From assembly GCA_031267635.1 (NCBI GenBank), contig JAIRYX010000369.1:1-16922 (forward strand): a stretch of DNA of 16,922 bases. Reading direction: 5' to 3'. The notes under the pieces are model-generated. The model saw only the letters and a program-made list of their open reading frames with translations, did not search any database and was not told the DNA's origin. Origin of the DNA: Planctomycetaceae bacterium (GTDB taxonomy: Bacteria > Planctomycetota > Planctomycetia > Pirellulales > Thermoguttaceae). Position numbers and translations under genes: made by a program. Below, one piece after another: positions 7,786-15,114 of this stretch. Each line of letters opens with the position of its first letter. Position 1 is the first letter of the stretch.

Positions 7786-8904
7786 TCAGAACGTAATGCT
7801 GATTCCATCGTTGACATTCGCGGCGCGTTCGAGAATGATACCGTCAACGGTGTCGGAAACTCCGCGAACAGAACCATCGCCGATTCCGAAAATCGCTGTT
7901 CCGGTATGGTTACTGCCAAAACTGCCGACATTACTCTGCGTTTGATAAAGCTTTTTAATGTTGGCGTCACTTGTTCTTCCGCCGTTAACCACTTTATTTG
8001 CGGTAGCTGCTAGAGCGCCTTTGATTGCATCTACAGATGAAACAATCTTCACATTAAAAGAAGAAACGAGCGAGTCAGTTGCATTCGTTGCAGCTAATGT
8101 TCCTCGCGCCCAGTTCGAATCAATATGAGGAGACGCAGCTATACCGGACACCGCGTCTTGTGCACCTGCCCATGTCGTTTCACCAAAAACGACAATATTG
8201 GATGTTCCATCGGAAAGTGAACCAAAACTTCTGCTGGCGCCAAACGGAAGAGCACCGTTTTGAACATAAGACTGCGCGTATGCATAATTTGCACCAACTT
8301 CTCCCGCTAATGTCTTGGCAATATCGACAGGTTTAACGGTATAGTTAGGGATACGCGGAGTAGTATGGGCTGCTGACGCTGTTGTCGTTCCACCGGCAAT
8401 ACCGACATAATTCGTCGCGGAAGTCCCATTAGGTGTAAGACTACCACTGTTACTTGGGCAACGAAAGAAACTGACGCTTGGATTATCTTCCAAAGCATTC
8501 GTACCCGCTGCCGTATCGGTGGAGATATTTACACCAGTATCGTACGGAACACCGAAGTTGAATTTTTGGTAGAGTGCCTGTTGTTCCACATACGGCAAAA
8601 GCCGTGTGAAGACACTCAAGTTAGCAACGGCGGTGGTAACACCAGAAAAGGTGTTGACCCAACCGTCATTGGGAAACGCTTTTGTCGCGTCAGCGTAAGT
8701 GTGTAACGCCAAACTCAATTGTTTGACGTGGTTGGTGCATTGCATGCGTCGTGCTGCTTCACGCGCCGCTTGCACTGCAGGAAGCAGTAATGCAATCAAA
8801 ATTCCAATGATTGCAATTACCACCAAAAGCTCCACAAGGGTAAAACCAAACCATCGAACCAGGATGGTCAGCTCTTGTTTGAGAGTGGTGTTTTGGGTTT
8901 TCAT
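7786..8904 (-). CDS. DUF1559 domain protein with type IV pilin-like N-terminus
   Basis: A 372-residue surface or secreted protein of a family greatly expanded in planctomycetes. The prepilin signal is visible as Gly20 followed by Phe21 in FGFTLVELLVVIAIIG, with a hydrophobic helix and then LPAVQAAREAARRMQC. Cleavage after Gly20 by a prepilin peptidase is expected. The DUF1559 body follows (NHVKQLSLALHTYADA, FRCPS, GTSNIVVFGET). The usual C-terminal signature appears as FGIGDGSVRGVSDTVDGIILERA. GAGG lies 8 bases before the start codon. A near-consensus promoter lies about 310 bases upstream, and a terminator follows the stop. Family members are thought to be pseudopilins or matrix proteins. 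The role of this one is unknown. Confidence 0.95.
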   Translation of the reverse strand: MKTQNTTLKQELTILVRWFGFTLVELLVVIAIIGILIALLLPAVQAAREAARRMQCTNHVKQLSLALHTYADATKAFPNDGWVNTFSGVTTAVANLSVFTRLLPYVEQQALYQKFNFGVPYDTGVNISTDTAAGTNALEDNPSVSFFRCPSNSGSLTPNGTSATNYVGIAGGTTTASAAHTTPRIPNYTVKPVDIAKTLAGEVGANYAYAQSYVQNGALPFGASRSFGSLSDGTSNIVVFGETTWAGAQDAVSGIAASPHIDSNWARGTLAATNATDSLVSSFNVKIVSSVDAIKGALAATANKVVNGGRTSDANIKKLYQTQSNVGSFGSNHTGTAIFGIGDGSVRGVSDTVDGIILERAANVNDGISITF

Positions 8905-9216
8905 TTTTTAACCTCATTTGTGTTTGTTGTTATTGGAAATGTCTCGTAAACATCGAAATTCGCAAAAAATACCATACTTTTTGTACTATTTTGACGTTCT
9001 TCACAACATTAAAGTAGTTTAAGGACAGAGGAGATTGTTTTAATGTCTTATGACAATTTTGACGGAAAGAATGTAATGTTAAAATAGACGCGAACAACAA
9101 AAAATGACGCAAAAATTTTATAACCCTACAAACATAAAGAACTTACGACGAAAAGTATTCACTCAAAAGAATCTTAATATTATATTAAAAAAGCTAACGC
9201 AACTTACAATAAAATA
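8905..9216 (-). promoter_or_regulatory. Long AT-rich leader of the DUF1559 gene
   Basis: If the promoter at 9217-9244 drives the DUF1559 gene, the transcript carries about 300 untranslated bases. I see no recognised riboswitch. Weak self-complementarity (CATTAAA with TTTAATG) is present near 9009-9045. The only open frame here (8930-9112, minus) begins with TTG, lacks a ribosome binding site and is not convincing. The rest of the gap up to 9328 shows nothing else. Confidence 0.4.
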
Positions 9217-9244
9217 ATTATACTTTGTGTTTTTAGCATGTCAA
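9217..9244 (-). promoter_or_regulatory. Consensus sigma70 promoter upstream of the DUF1559 gene
   Basis: On the minus strand TTGACA (9239-9244) and TATAAT (9217-9222) both match consensus perfectly with a 16-base spacer. It points toward the DUF1559 gene. The next coding region downstream starts at 8904, so the leader would be about 305 bases long. Confidence 0.62.
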
Positions 9245-9328
9245 GAGATAAATACAGTCCGAATGAGAAAAATTTTCAGAACGCATACTTTAGGGCAAAA
9301 GGTTTACTCCTTAACGCTACGGCATATC

Positions 9329-9970
9329 TCACGTTGAAACGCTAAATTGTTTCGCCCAATTTAATCCGTCGATGGCGGTTTTGGCGTAGTGGTCGATACC
9401 GCACCGTTCGGCGACCATGTCGCTTGCTGCTGCGCCGCCGACACAAATTTTGACGTTTTCCCGCAAACCGGCGTTGGTGATCGCTTCCATTGTCAGCATC
9501 ACCGATTTGTAACAAGTGGTCAGCAACAAGCTCAAGCCGACAAATTCCGGTTTGTGCGTGCGGATGGCGTCGACAAATTTCTCCGGCGAAACGTTCACGC
9601 CGAGATCAATCACGCGAAAGCCATTTCCGCGAAAGACCATCGCCGTAATATCTTTCCCGATGTCATGCACGTCGTGCTGCACAGTGCCGAGAACAATCGT
9701 TTTGCCGACCGGCGTTTGTTCGTCCGCGCCGGGAAGCTGTTCCAACGCCGCCATGATTTTTTTCATAATCATTCCGCCGAACATCAGGTCGGGAATGAAC
9801 GCCTCGCCGCTGTCAAAACGCTCGCCGAGCTTGCCCATCCCTTCGTTGCACGCGGCAATGATCTCCGGCACGGAAACTCCCGCGTCTAACAGTTTTTGCA
9901 CCGCATCGGTTGCGCCCGATTCATCGCATGTCGAAAGCGATTCTTTGAGTTGCGACATAATTTCTGTCAT
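9329..9970 (-). CDS. Corrinoid (cobalamin-binding) methyltransferase protein, MtaC/MtbC-like
   Basis: A 213-residue two-domain corrinoid protein that carries a methyl group on its cobalt between a substrate methyltransferase and an acceptor enzyme. Residues ~1-85 are the helical cap (B12-binding_2 type: VPEIIAACNEGMGKLGERF, AFIPDLMFGG). The Rossmann-like B12 domain follows. The base-off ligand motif is intact as Asp100-Val-His102-Asp-Ile-Gly-Lys, with GLSLLLTTCYKSV and KICVGGAAAS completing the site. An upstream ATG at 10039 would add 23 residues (MNRFVFSFLL...) that are not part of the family. I chose 9970 for that reason and because GGAA lies about 10 bases before it. No methyltransferase or reactivase gene is adjacent, so the substrate (methanol, methylamine or a methoxyl compound) cannot be inferred. 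Confidence 0.9.
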   Translation of the reverse strand: MTEIMSQLKESLSTCDESGATDAVQKLLDAGVSVPEIIAACNEGMGKLGERFDSGEAFIPDLMFGGMIMKKIMAALEQLPGADEQTPVGKTIVLGTVQHDVHDIGKDITAMVFRGNGFRVIDLGVNVSPEKFVDAIRTHKPEFVGLSLLLTTCYKSVMLTMEAITNAGLRENVKICVGGAAASDMVAERCGIDHYAKTAIDGLNWAKQFSVST

Positions 9971-10072
9971 GATTGTTATTCCATTTGCTAAAAAGTGTTC
10001 AACGGACGTAAGTAAAAAGCTGAAAACGAAACGATTCAAGCGAAACGGTTCTTGTTTGCGACTCTCTCGTCA

Positions 10073-10081
10073 ATTTTAGCA
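10073..10081 (-). promoter_or_regulatory. Possible extended -10 promoter of the corrinoid protein gene
   Basis: On the minus strand TGCTAAAAT gives an extended -10 (TGn plus TAAAAT) about 100 bases before the start codon at 9970. No good -35 is visible at the right spacing, so this is a weak call. Confidence 0.28.
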
Positions 10082-10101
10082 TAAATCCCAAACCGATACC
10101 A

Positions 10102-10200
10102 GACGCCTTCAAATCCAGTTTTTATTCAACAAGGGACGCTGATCATCAATAATGAACGACTACAAAGTCGCTTCAATCCTCCTTCATGCCAACAGGGACG
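10102..10200. repeat. Degenerate CRISPR-like repeat pair (possible relict)
   Basis: Two related segments lie 28 bases apart. The first (10102-10138) runs GACGCCTTCAAATCC ... CAACAAGGGACG. The second (10167-10200) runs GTCGCTTCAATCCTCC ... CAACAGGGACG. They align along their length with a few substitutions and indels. The repeat length (34-37), spacer length (28) and the CTTCAATCC and GGGACG ends look like a decayed CRISPR unit. With only two diverged copies and no cas gene in the window, this is tentative. Confidence 0.35.
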
Positions 10201-10300
10201 TTTGCGTTTTCCTTTTTCGTGTGACAATTCCACTTCCAAAAAACGTTTAGGCGGTCGCCAATCATATTTATGCGTTCGCCTATGTAAGGAAAACGCATCG
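10201..10300. other. Intergenic DNA without recognised gene
   Basis: An open frame runs 10202-10705 on the plus strand across this stretch and both downstream arrays. It has only a TTG start and no ribosome binding site, and no ATG lies in frame. Other frames over the arrays are equally open because the repeat unit is 21 bases. I do not call a gene. The stretch contains TTTATGCG, a word of the REP-like family. Confidence 0.5.
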
Positions 10301-10377
10301 AATCATGGGCGACCGCGCATAAATCATGGGAAACCTCGCATAAATCATGGGCGACCGCGAGGGTCGCCCCTACGTCA
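10301..10377. repeat. REP-like repeat, GGTCGCCCC family (copy 2), with three 21-bp units
   Basis: Three tandem 21-base units begin AATCATGGG at 10301, 10322 and 10343. The last unit runs into a perfect hairpin: GGGCGACC (10349-10356), loop GCGAG, GGTCGCCC (10362-10369), then CTACG. The hairpin and its flank match the element at the start of the window (90-115). This is the better preserved copy. Confidence 0.72.
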
Positions 10378-10471
10378 TTACGGAATATTGATTCCTCATC
10401 ATGTGCTGATTATTGTTGGAAATGATCGCTCGAAAGAGGTTTGCGGGGCATTCCCGAAGGAAAATTCGCCT

Positions 10472-10681
10472 TTCGCGGAGCTCCGCGAGCCGGTCGCGGA
10501 GCTCCGTGAGTCGTTCGCGGAGCTCCGTGAGTCGTTCGCGGAGCTCCGTGAGTCGTTCGCGGAGCTCCGTGAGTCGTTCGCGGAGCTCCGTGAGCGGTTC
10601 GCGGAAGTCCGCGAGTCGTTCGCGGAAGTCCGCGAATCGCTCGCAAAGAGTAGCGAATCTCTCGCGAGCGTTCGTGGAAGT
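10472..10681. repeat. 21-bp tandem repeat array, about 8 good and 2 degenerate units
   Basis: The unit TTCGCGGAGCTCCGTGAGTCG repeats without gaps from 10472. Units 3 to 5 (10514-10576) are identical, and units 1, 2, 6, 7 and 8 differ at a few positions. Units 9 and 10 (10640-10681) are strongly decayed. Each good unit holds the 10-base palindrome CGGAGCTCCG, so the array can form serial hairpins. Because 21 is divisible by 3, several frames stay open. The plus-strand frame would read FAELRES heptads, another plus frame is Ser/Arg-rich, and a minus frame is Gly/Pro/Arg/Thr-rich. None has a supported start. Confidence 0.9.
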
Positions 10682-10832
10682 TTTACGTTAGTCGTTATAT
10701 ATTAAGGAGTTATGTCGGAAATTCAGACGCTCGGAAAGATTATGTATTTGGAGAAGATTCAGCGAGTCCCGCTCGGAGCGGAAACTTGACGGCGGAAAAG
10801 ATTAACAAAATTTTATCCAAATTAACACAAAA

Positions 10833-10861
10833 TTGATAAATCTCAAAAAAATCTTTATTCT
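10833..10861 (+). promoter_or_regulatory. Possible sigma70-type promoter of the planctomycete membrane protein
   Basis: TTGATA (10833-10838) and TATTCT (10856-10861) are separated by 17 bases. They match consensus at 5 of 6 and 4 of 6. Transcription would start about 100 bases before the start codon chosen at 10971. Confidence 0.4.
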
Positions 10862-10970
10862 TCAAAAGTCCTATTGCTTTTCCGGCGTTTTTTTCGGATG
10901 ATTCACCTATCTTTTTTGAAATCGTACAAAAATAATGATTGTGACAGAAGAGAAAAGGTTTAAAATAGGG

Positions 10971-13928
10971 ATGCGATTATCATTAAAAACACTCTTGGCA
11001 TACAAAGACCATCTTTTTGACGAAGAATATCAACCGGTACTCCAACAGCGAATTACCGAGCAAGATTCCGCCGAAAGTCTGTTGCAACGAATTAGCATTG
11101 TTTCTCACGATAAACAACTTGGCGCTCCTGGAAGAAATGGAGAAAGTGAAGAATTACCGGCAAATATTGTTGCGGCATATCTTGACCATAAACTTGTTGA
11201 GGAAGAAGCGTATCAATTTGAAATGATTTGCCTTCAATCTGACGTCTTTCTTGCGGAGACGGTGTGTGTTCACGAAATACTGGCAACAATACTGGGCGAA
11301 CCCGCCCAAATTAGCCGAGAATGCCGTTTGCGGCTTTACGCTATTCCGACATTTTATCAATCAAAAAATACGCAAACGGTAGAAAATAGCCCCAAAATAG
11401 AAGTGCAAAAAGCAGAAAATAAATCGCTGACTTCGCCGGAATCGAGCGTTGCCAACATTGATCAGCAACCGGAACCGGACATAAAACAGCAATCGCCCAA
11501 AAAACATCGAATCGTTGTTCAACATTCCAACAAACCCCCAAACACGGAAGCGGCTCTCCAACAAAAAAATGAGGAACAACAGACTCATGATGTTTCCGTA
11601 TCCCAACCTGTTATTGCGTCCTTTTCCAAACAAGAAAGCCGCATTAGGCAAGCATTTGAAAAATGGGAACGCCGCCGACAACTCTTTGCGATAATTGCCG
11701 TGTTCCTTTTGTTTTTGATCGGCGGTATTGTTTTTTATTCATTCCGATCATTCCAAACGGACGAAACGCCTCAATTGGCGTCGTTATCTTCGTCTGGAAA
11801 TAACGTTCCGCCGCCGAATGACCGCAAAACGAATACGCAACGGATCAACGAACATGCCGCGATTTGGAAAGATTCTTCTAAAAAACCGGAAGAGAATCAA
11901 AACGAATCCCCAGTATCCCCTAGCGGCAAGCATTCCGCCGAAAGTGTCAATTATTTCCCTATAACGAATCCGATTTATACTTTACCGGAACCGCCGTCGC
12001 AAGTCGCAAAATACTTGCCGCCAAGTATGCCGCAGGATATATTGCCGAATCTTGCGGCGGAAATATTGCAAACCCCGCCGACAAATACTTCCTCCACTCA
12101 AAATAGCGCGCAAGATTTTACTCCATTACCGCCCAAAGAAGAACCATTGTTTTATGCCGCTCTGCCGTCGGGTATCCCGCAAAACAATCCTCCTGTTGCG
12201 GAATCCAACATTTCGATTCCGGTAGTTTTCCCCGAACAGCCCTTGACCGGAACGGTTCATCCGTCGCAAGAAGGATCTTACGTCTCGCAAAACCCTTCTT
12301 ATTCGGCGGCGTCTCTTTTGTCGGCGACTCCATCAACGCCCGCTGTGGCTACGGCTCCTCCGATAGTGGCGTTGGGAACGGACGCTTTGTTCATCAATAA
12401 TCAGATACCGCCGACAGCGAGCATTATGAGTAACGCTCCAATCATAAGAAATTCCGATACGATTTTGCCTTCGCCCTCTGTTACTGATTCCAATCAAGTT
12501 TCCATACAAATCCATAATCGCGGTAATGTTCAAAGCATTTCACAGTCTATGTATCAAACGTTACCGGCTGTTCAACCGGCGATCTCGGCGATTCCCAACG
12601 GAACGCGGCTTCCTGAAACCACCCTCCCTGACAACCGAGGGACTCCCGACAATACAGGCAACCTCCGTAATCCGCAGCAGCGTTCGGGCGTTGTGCCGTA
12701 CCGTAACGGAACAACGCAACAGATTCCTGAAGACTCTTCGATTCAGCAAGTGGCATATCATGACCATATCATCGACGAACTTCAAGTACAACCTGTCGAA
12801 CATTCATCGGAGGACGTTCGTTGGAATGAAATAAAAGACGGCAATGGAAAAAAAGACGACAGCAACATGGTCAGCAATAATAACAATAATGACAAAGCGG
12901 ACGCTTTCGAGCAAATTCCTTTGATTACGCCGTTGCAGGCGATTTCCGCCAATGAAATTTCTATTTTGCAAAACATCGGCGGCGAAAACCGCATTAAAAA
13001 TAAGGAAACTCCTGTTGCGATGAATCCGCCTTTGCCTCCGATTCGTCAATTGCATTTTTTAGCGAAGGGGCAAGGACAAATCGCCGCCGAAATTTTTCTC
13101 GCCAACGACGATTTAGCGTTGATTCGTGAAACGTCGGAATCCAATTGGGTATGGTTGCCTGTTTCCAAACCGCTTTACCAGGACATTATTCTTGTTCCGG
13201 CGCCGTTTCGGGCTGCGATTCATTTTTCCAACGGCATTGTGATTGAAACCGAAGGCGACACGCGGATTCGGATTCTTCCGACTGATGAATGGCAAATTCC
13301 GAGCGTCGCTTTTGATTGCGGACATTTGACGATTTCGGCGAAAGGTGAAAGCAATGATCCGTCCGAGCTTCAACTGGCGTCTCGAAACGCAGAAGCGATT
13401 TCGGCGAAAATTCGGATTATCACTCCTGTCGGAAGCGGCATTTTGCGATTGGCAGACCGGAATAGTTTTGTTTCAATCAATTCGGAAAATAAAACGGCAA
13501 TCAAACTTCTTCGCGTAATGCGCGAGTATCAGTCCGTCACGGAAAATCCGCAATTTTATCATGCGAATTTGAAAGAAAATGTGGTCTATTGTCCGAATTT
13601 ATTGGCGTTTCCGGTTCAGGGAGGGAAAATCTTTTGGCGAAAAGAAACACTGTCGTCGGGGAGCGTTTCAAATCAAACAGACCTTAAAAATCAAGAGGAA
13701 TGGGAATTAGGATCGTTGTCAATTTTCCCATTGGACGCAGAAAAAAGCATTGCGCCGATTCTCATTGCGGACTCGCACAACTTACTGATTGCGCCGAATG
13801 TCGCTTGGCCCTCGTTGACATCTCACGACGGAAAGATTCCAATTACAAAACTCAATCTGAAAAACCAATTTATTACGATGCCGGAAACGTTTTTCCCGAC
13901 GCCGTCCAAGACCTGGCTGTTGAAATGA
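10971..13928 (+). CDS. Planctomycete-type single-span membrane protein with low-complexity linker
   Basis: A 985-residue protein of unknown function. Residues 1-~120 match a planctomycete family whose members begin like MRLSLKTLLAY and carry AAYLDHKLVEEEAYQFEMICLQSDVFLAE and VHEILATILGEPA, a fold that recalls anti-sigma zinc-finger regions but lacks visible zinc ligands. A charged, Gln-rich stretch precedes one transmembrane helix at ~238-258 (FAIIAVFLLFLIGGIVFYSF). Residues ~260-685 are Pro/Ser/Thr/Asn/Gln-rich and probably disordered. Residues ~686-985 form a globular beta-rich domain with a faintly FecR-like look (VIETEGDTRIRILP, VAFDCGHLTISAKG). I expect the N-terminus in the cytoplasm and the C-terminal domain outside. 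An in-frame ATG at 10935 would add 12 residues. I prefer 10971 because the family starts there and AAAAGG precedes it. It could sense envelope state, but that is inference. Confidence 0.8.
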   Translation: MRLSLKTLLAYKDHLFDEEYQPVLQQRITEQDSAESLLQRISIVSHDKQLGAPGRNGESEELPANIVAAYLDHKLVEEEAYQFEMICLQSDVFLAETVCVHEILATILGEPAQISRECRLRLYAIPTFYQSKNTQTVENSPKIEVQKAENKSLTSPESSVANIDQQPEPDIKQQSPKKHRIVVQHSNKPPNTEAALQQKNEEQQTHDVSVSQPVIASFSKQESRIRQAFEKWERRRQLFAIIAVFLLFLIGGIVFYSFRSFQTDETPQLASLSSSGNNVPPPNDRKTNTQRINEHAAIWKDSSKKPEENQNESPVSPSGKHSAESVNYFPITNPIYTLPEPPSQVAKYLPPSMPQDILPNLAAEILQTPPTNTSSTQNSAQDFTPLPPKEEPLFYAALPSGIPQNNPPVAESNISIPVVFPEQPLTGTVHPSQEGSYVSQNPSYSAASLLSATPSTPAVATAPPIVALGTDALFINNQIPPTASIMSNAPIIRNSDTILPSPSVTDSNQVSIQIHNRGNVQSISQSMYQTLPAVQPAISAIPNGTRLPETTLPDNRGTPDNTGNLRNPQQRSGVVPYRNGTTQQIPEDSSIQQVAYHDHIIDELQVQPVEHSSEDVRWNEIKDGNGKKDDSNMVSNNNNNDKADAFEQIPLITPLQAISANEISILQNIGGENRIKNKETPVAMNPPLPPIRQLHFLAKGQGQIAAEIFLANDDLALIRETSESNWVWLPVSKPLYQDIILVPAPFRAAIHFSNGIVIETEGDTRIRILPTDEWQIPSVAFDCGHLTISAKGESNDPSELQLASRNAEAISAKIRIITPVGSGILRLADRNSFVSINSENKTAIKLLRVMREYQSVTENPQFYHANLKENVVYCPNLLAFPVQGGKIFWRKETLSSGSVSNQTDLKNQEEWELGSLSIFPLDAEKSIAPILIADSHNLLIAPNVAWPSLTSHDGKIPITKLNLKNQFITMPETFFPTPSKTWLLK

Positions 13929-14243
13929 TAAATGAAAGGGATTACAAGGACTTTTTGGGACAACCTTTTCAGAAGTTTTACTCTGCCCCAAGGAGTTCTA
14001 GCGTCCCAATTCTCCCCTCATGTTACGCATGAGCGATTAACATTCAGGAAACGTAACTATTCAGTCGCCCTGGGCGGATTTATTGGGTTGGAGCGGCTGA
14101 ATAGTTACGATAGCTCATGCGTAACATGAGTTATCCCTCTTTTTAATGAAAACCGAGATTCCACGGACGAAGAGCACAATAGAAAAAACTTTACCGTGAA
14201 CAGCAACATCAACGCCTCCATGTACGAGATAAAACAACACCTC
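13929..14243. other. Intergenic region between convergent genes, holding a nested palindrome
   Basis: This gap of 315 bases separates the ends of the membrane protein gene and of pyrH. The only structure I find is the nested palindrome at 14017-14130. Open frames here (13932-14129 plus, for example) read through the palindrome and have no coding character. Confidence 0.65.
14017..14130. repeat. Nested palindrome: dispersed element copy 2 inside an 18-bp perfect inverted repeat
   Basis: The outer arms CTCATGTTACGCATGAGC (14017-14034) and GCTCATGCGTAACATGAG (14113-14130) are exact reverse complements. Inside, CGTAACTATTCAG (14052-14064) and CTGAATAGTTACG (14097-14109) form a second perfect 13-bp stem. 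That stem continues through TCGC/GCGG with one G-U pair. The inner unit shares the core GCGGATTTATTGGGTT and related arms with copy 1 at 7624-7678. Each outer arm is itself a small hairpin (CTCATG/CATGAG). The structure resembles a miniature inverted-repeat element, and may also stop converging transcripts. Confidence 0.85.
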
Positions 14244-14984
14244 TTATATCGCTTTGATCACCGTACCGATTCGCTCGCCGCTCAGGGCACGTTCAAGGTT
14301 ACCTTCTTTGCGGAAATTAAAGACCATGATCGGCATTCCGTGATCTTTGCATTTGGCAATGGCTTCCTGATCCATTACCCGCAAATTCTGGCGCAAAACG
14401 TCGGCGTAAGAAAGTTCGTTGTAAAAAACCGCGTGTGGATTTTTTTCGGGGTCGTCGCTGTAAACGCCATCAACTTTGGTCGCTTTGAGAAGTTCGTTTG
14501 CCTGCAATTCCAAAGCGCGTTGCGCAGCGGCGGTGTCGGTGGTAACATAAGGACTTCCCGTTCCGCCCGCGAGTAAAATAATGCGTCCTTTTTCAAGATG
14601 CCGAATCGCTTTACGGCGAATATACGGCTCGGCAACCGTGTCGATATGCAATGCCGTCATCAACCGCGTACTCGCGCCGAGATTTTCAATCGCGTCCTGC
14701 AGCGCAAGACCGTTAATCACTGTCGCAAGCATTCCCATATAATGCGCAGTCGCTTCCTGAATCGCATTGTTTGCCGCTTTGAATTGCCCACCGCGCAAAA
14801 TATTGCCGCCGCCCATGATGATGGCGATTTGTACGCCGGTTTGCGCACTTCGCGCGACCTGTTCGGCAAGACGCGACATCGCGTCCATCGAAATTCCTCG
14901 CTCATGCGCAGGACAAAAGCCCTCGCCGGAAATCTTTAAAACGACACGACGCGGTTCGTCGGATGTTGTAGTGAATTTGGTCAT
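14244..14984 (-). CDS. pyrH: UMP kinase (uridylate kinase)
   Basis: A 246-residue cytoplasmic enzyme that phosphorylates UMP to UDP with ATP in pyrimidine nucleotide synthesis. It belongs to the amino acid kinase fold and is normally a hexamer. Seen in sequence: RRVVLKISGEGF (phosphate-binding lysine near residue 17), MGGGNILRGGQF (about 57-68), the uridylate-binding region NGLALQDAIENLGASTRLMTAL, GGTGSPYVTTDTAAAQRALEL, and VDGVYSDDPEKNP near the ATP site. Length and all motifs are normal. TAGGAAG lies about 12 bases upstream of the start. The usual neighbours tsf and frr are absent. The upstream gene on the same strand is chorismate mutase, 130 bases away, with no clear promoter between, so the two may share a transcript. 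Confidence 0.97.
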   Translation of the reverse strand: MTKFTTTSDEPRRVVLKISGEGFCPAHERGISMDAMSRLAEQVARSAQTGVQIAIIMGGGNILRGGQFKAANNAIQEATAHYMGMLATVINGLALQDAIENLGASTRLMTALHIDTVAEPYIRRKAIRHLEKGRIILLAGGTGSPYVTTDTAAAQRALELQANELLKATKVDGVYSDDPEKNPHAVFYNELSYADVLRQNLRVMDQEAIAKCKDHGMPIMVFNFRKEGNLERALSGERIGTVIKAI

Positions 14985-15114
14985 AATGGTTATATTCTTC
15001 CTAGAAACATTAGAGGATTCAGGTTACAGACGCCGATTTCCAATGTTGGTTTCCAACTATGAGTCAAGCATGGCAAACCAGCACTGGAATCTGAAAACTG
15101 TTACCGGTTACCTA

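Noticed and set aside
10422..10691. Ser/Arg-rich plus-strand frame over the 21-base array
   Set aside because: An ATG exists at 10422 but the composition is just the repeat read in another frame. No family is recognisable.
10202..10705. Plus-strand open frame of 167 residues encoding NHGRPRI and FAELRES heptads
   Set aside because: It has only a TTG start, no in-frame ATG and no ribosome binding site. The frame is open mainly because the repeat units are 21 bases long. Other frames over the same array are open too.
10712..10789. 25-residue ORF after TTAAGGAG
   Set aside because: The GGAG is only 2 bases from the ATG, which is too close, and the peptide has no recognisable character.
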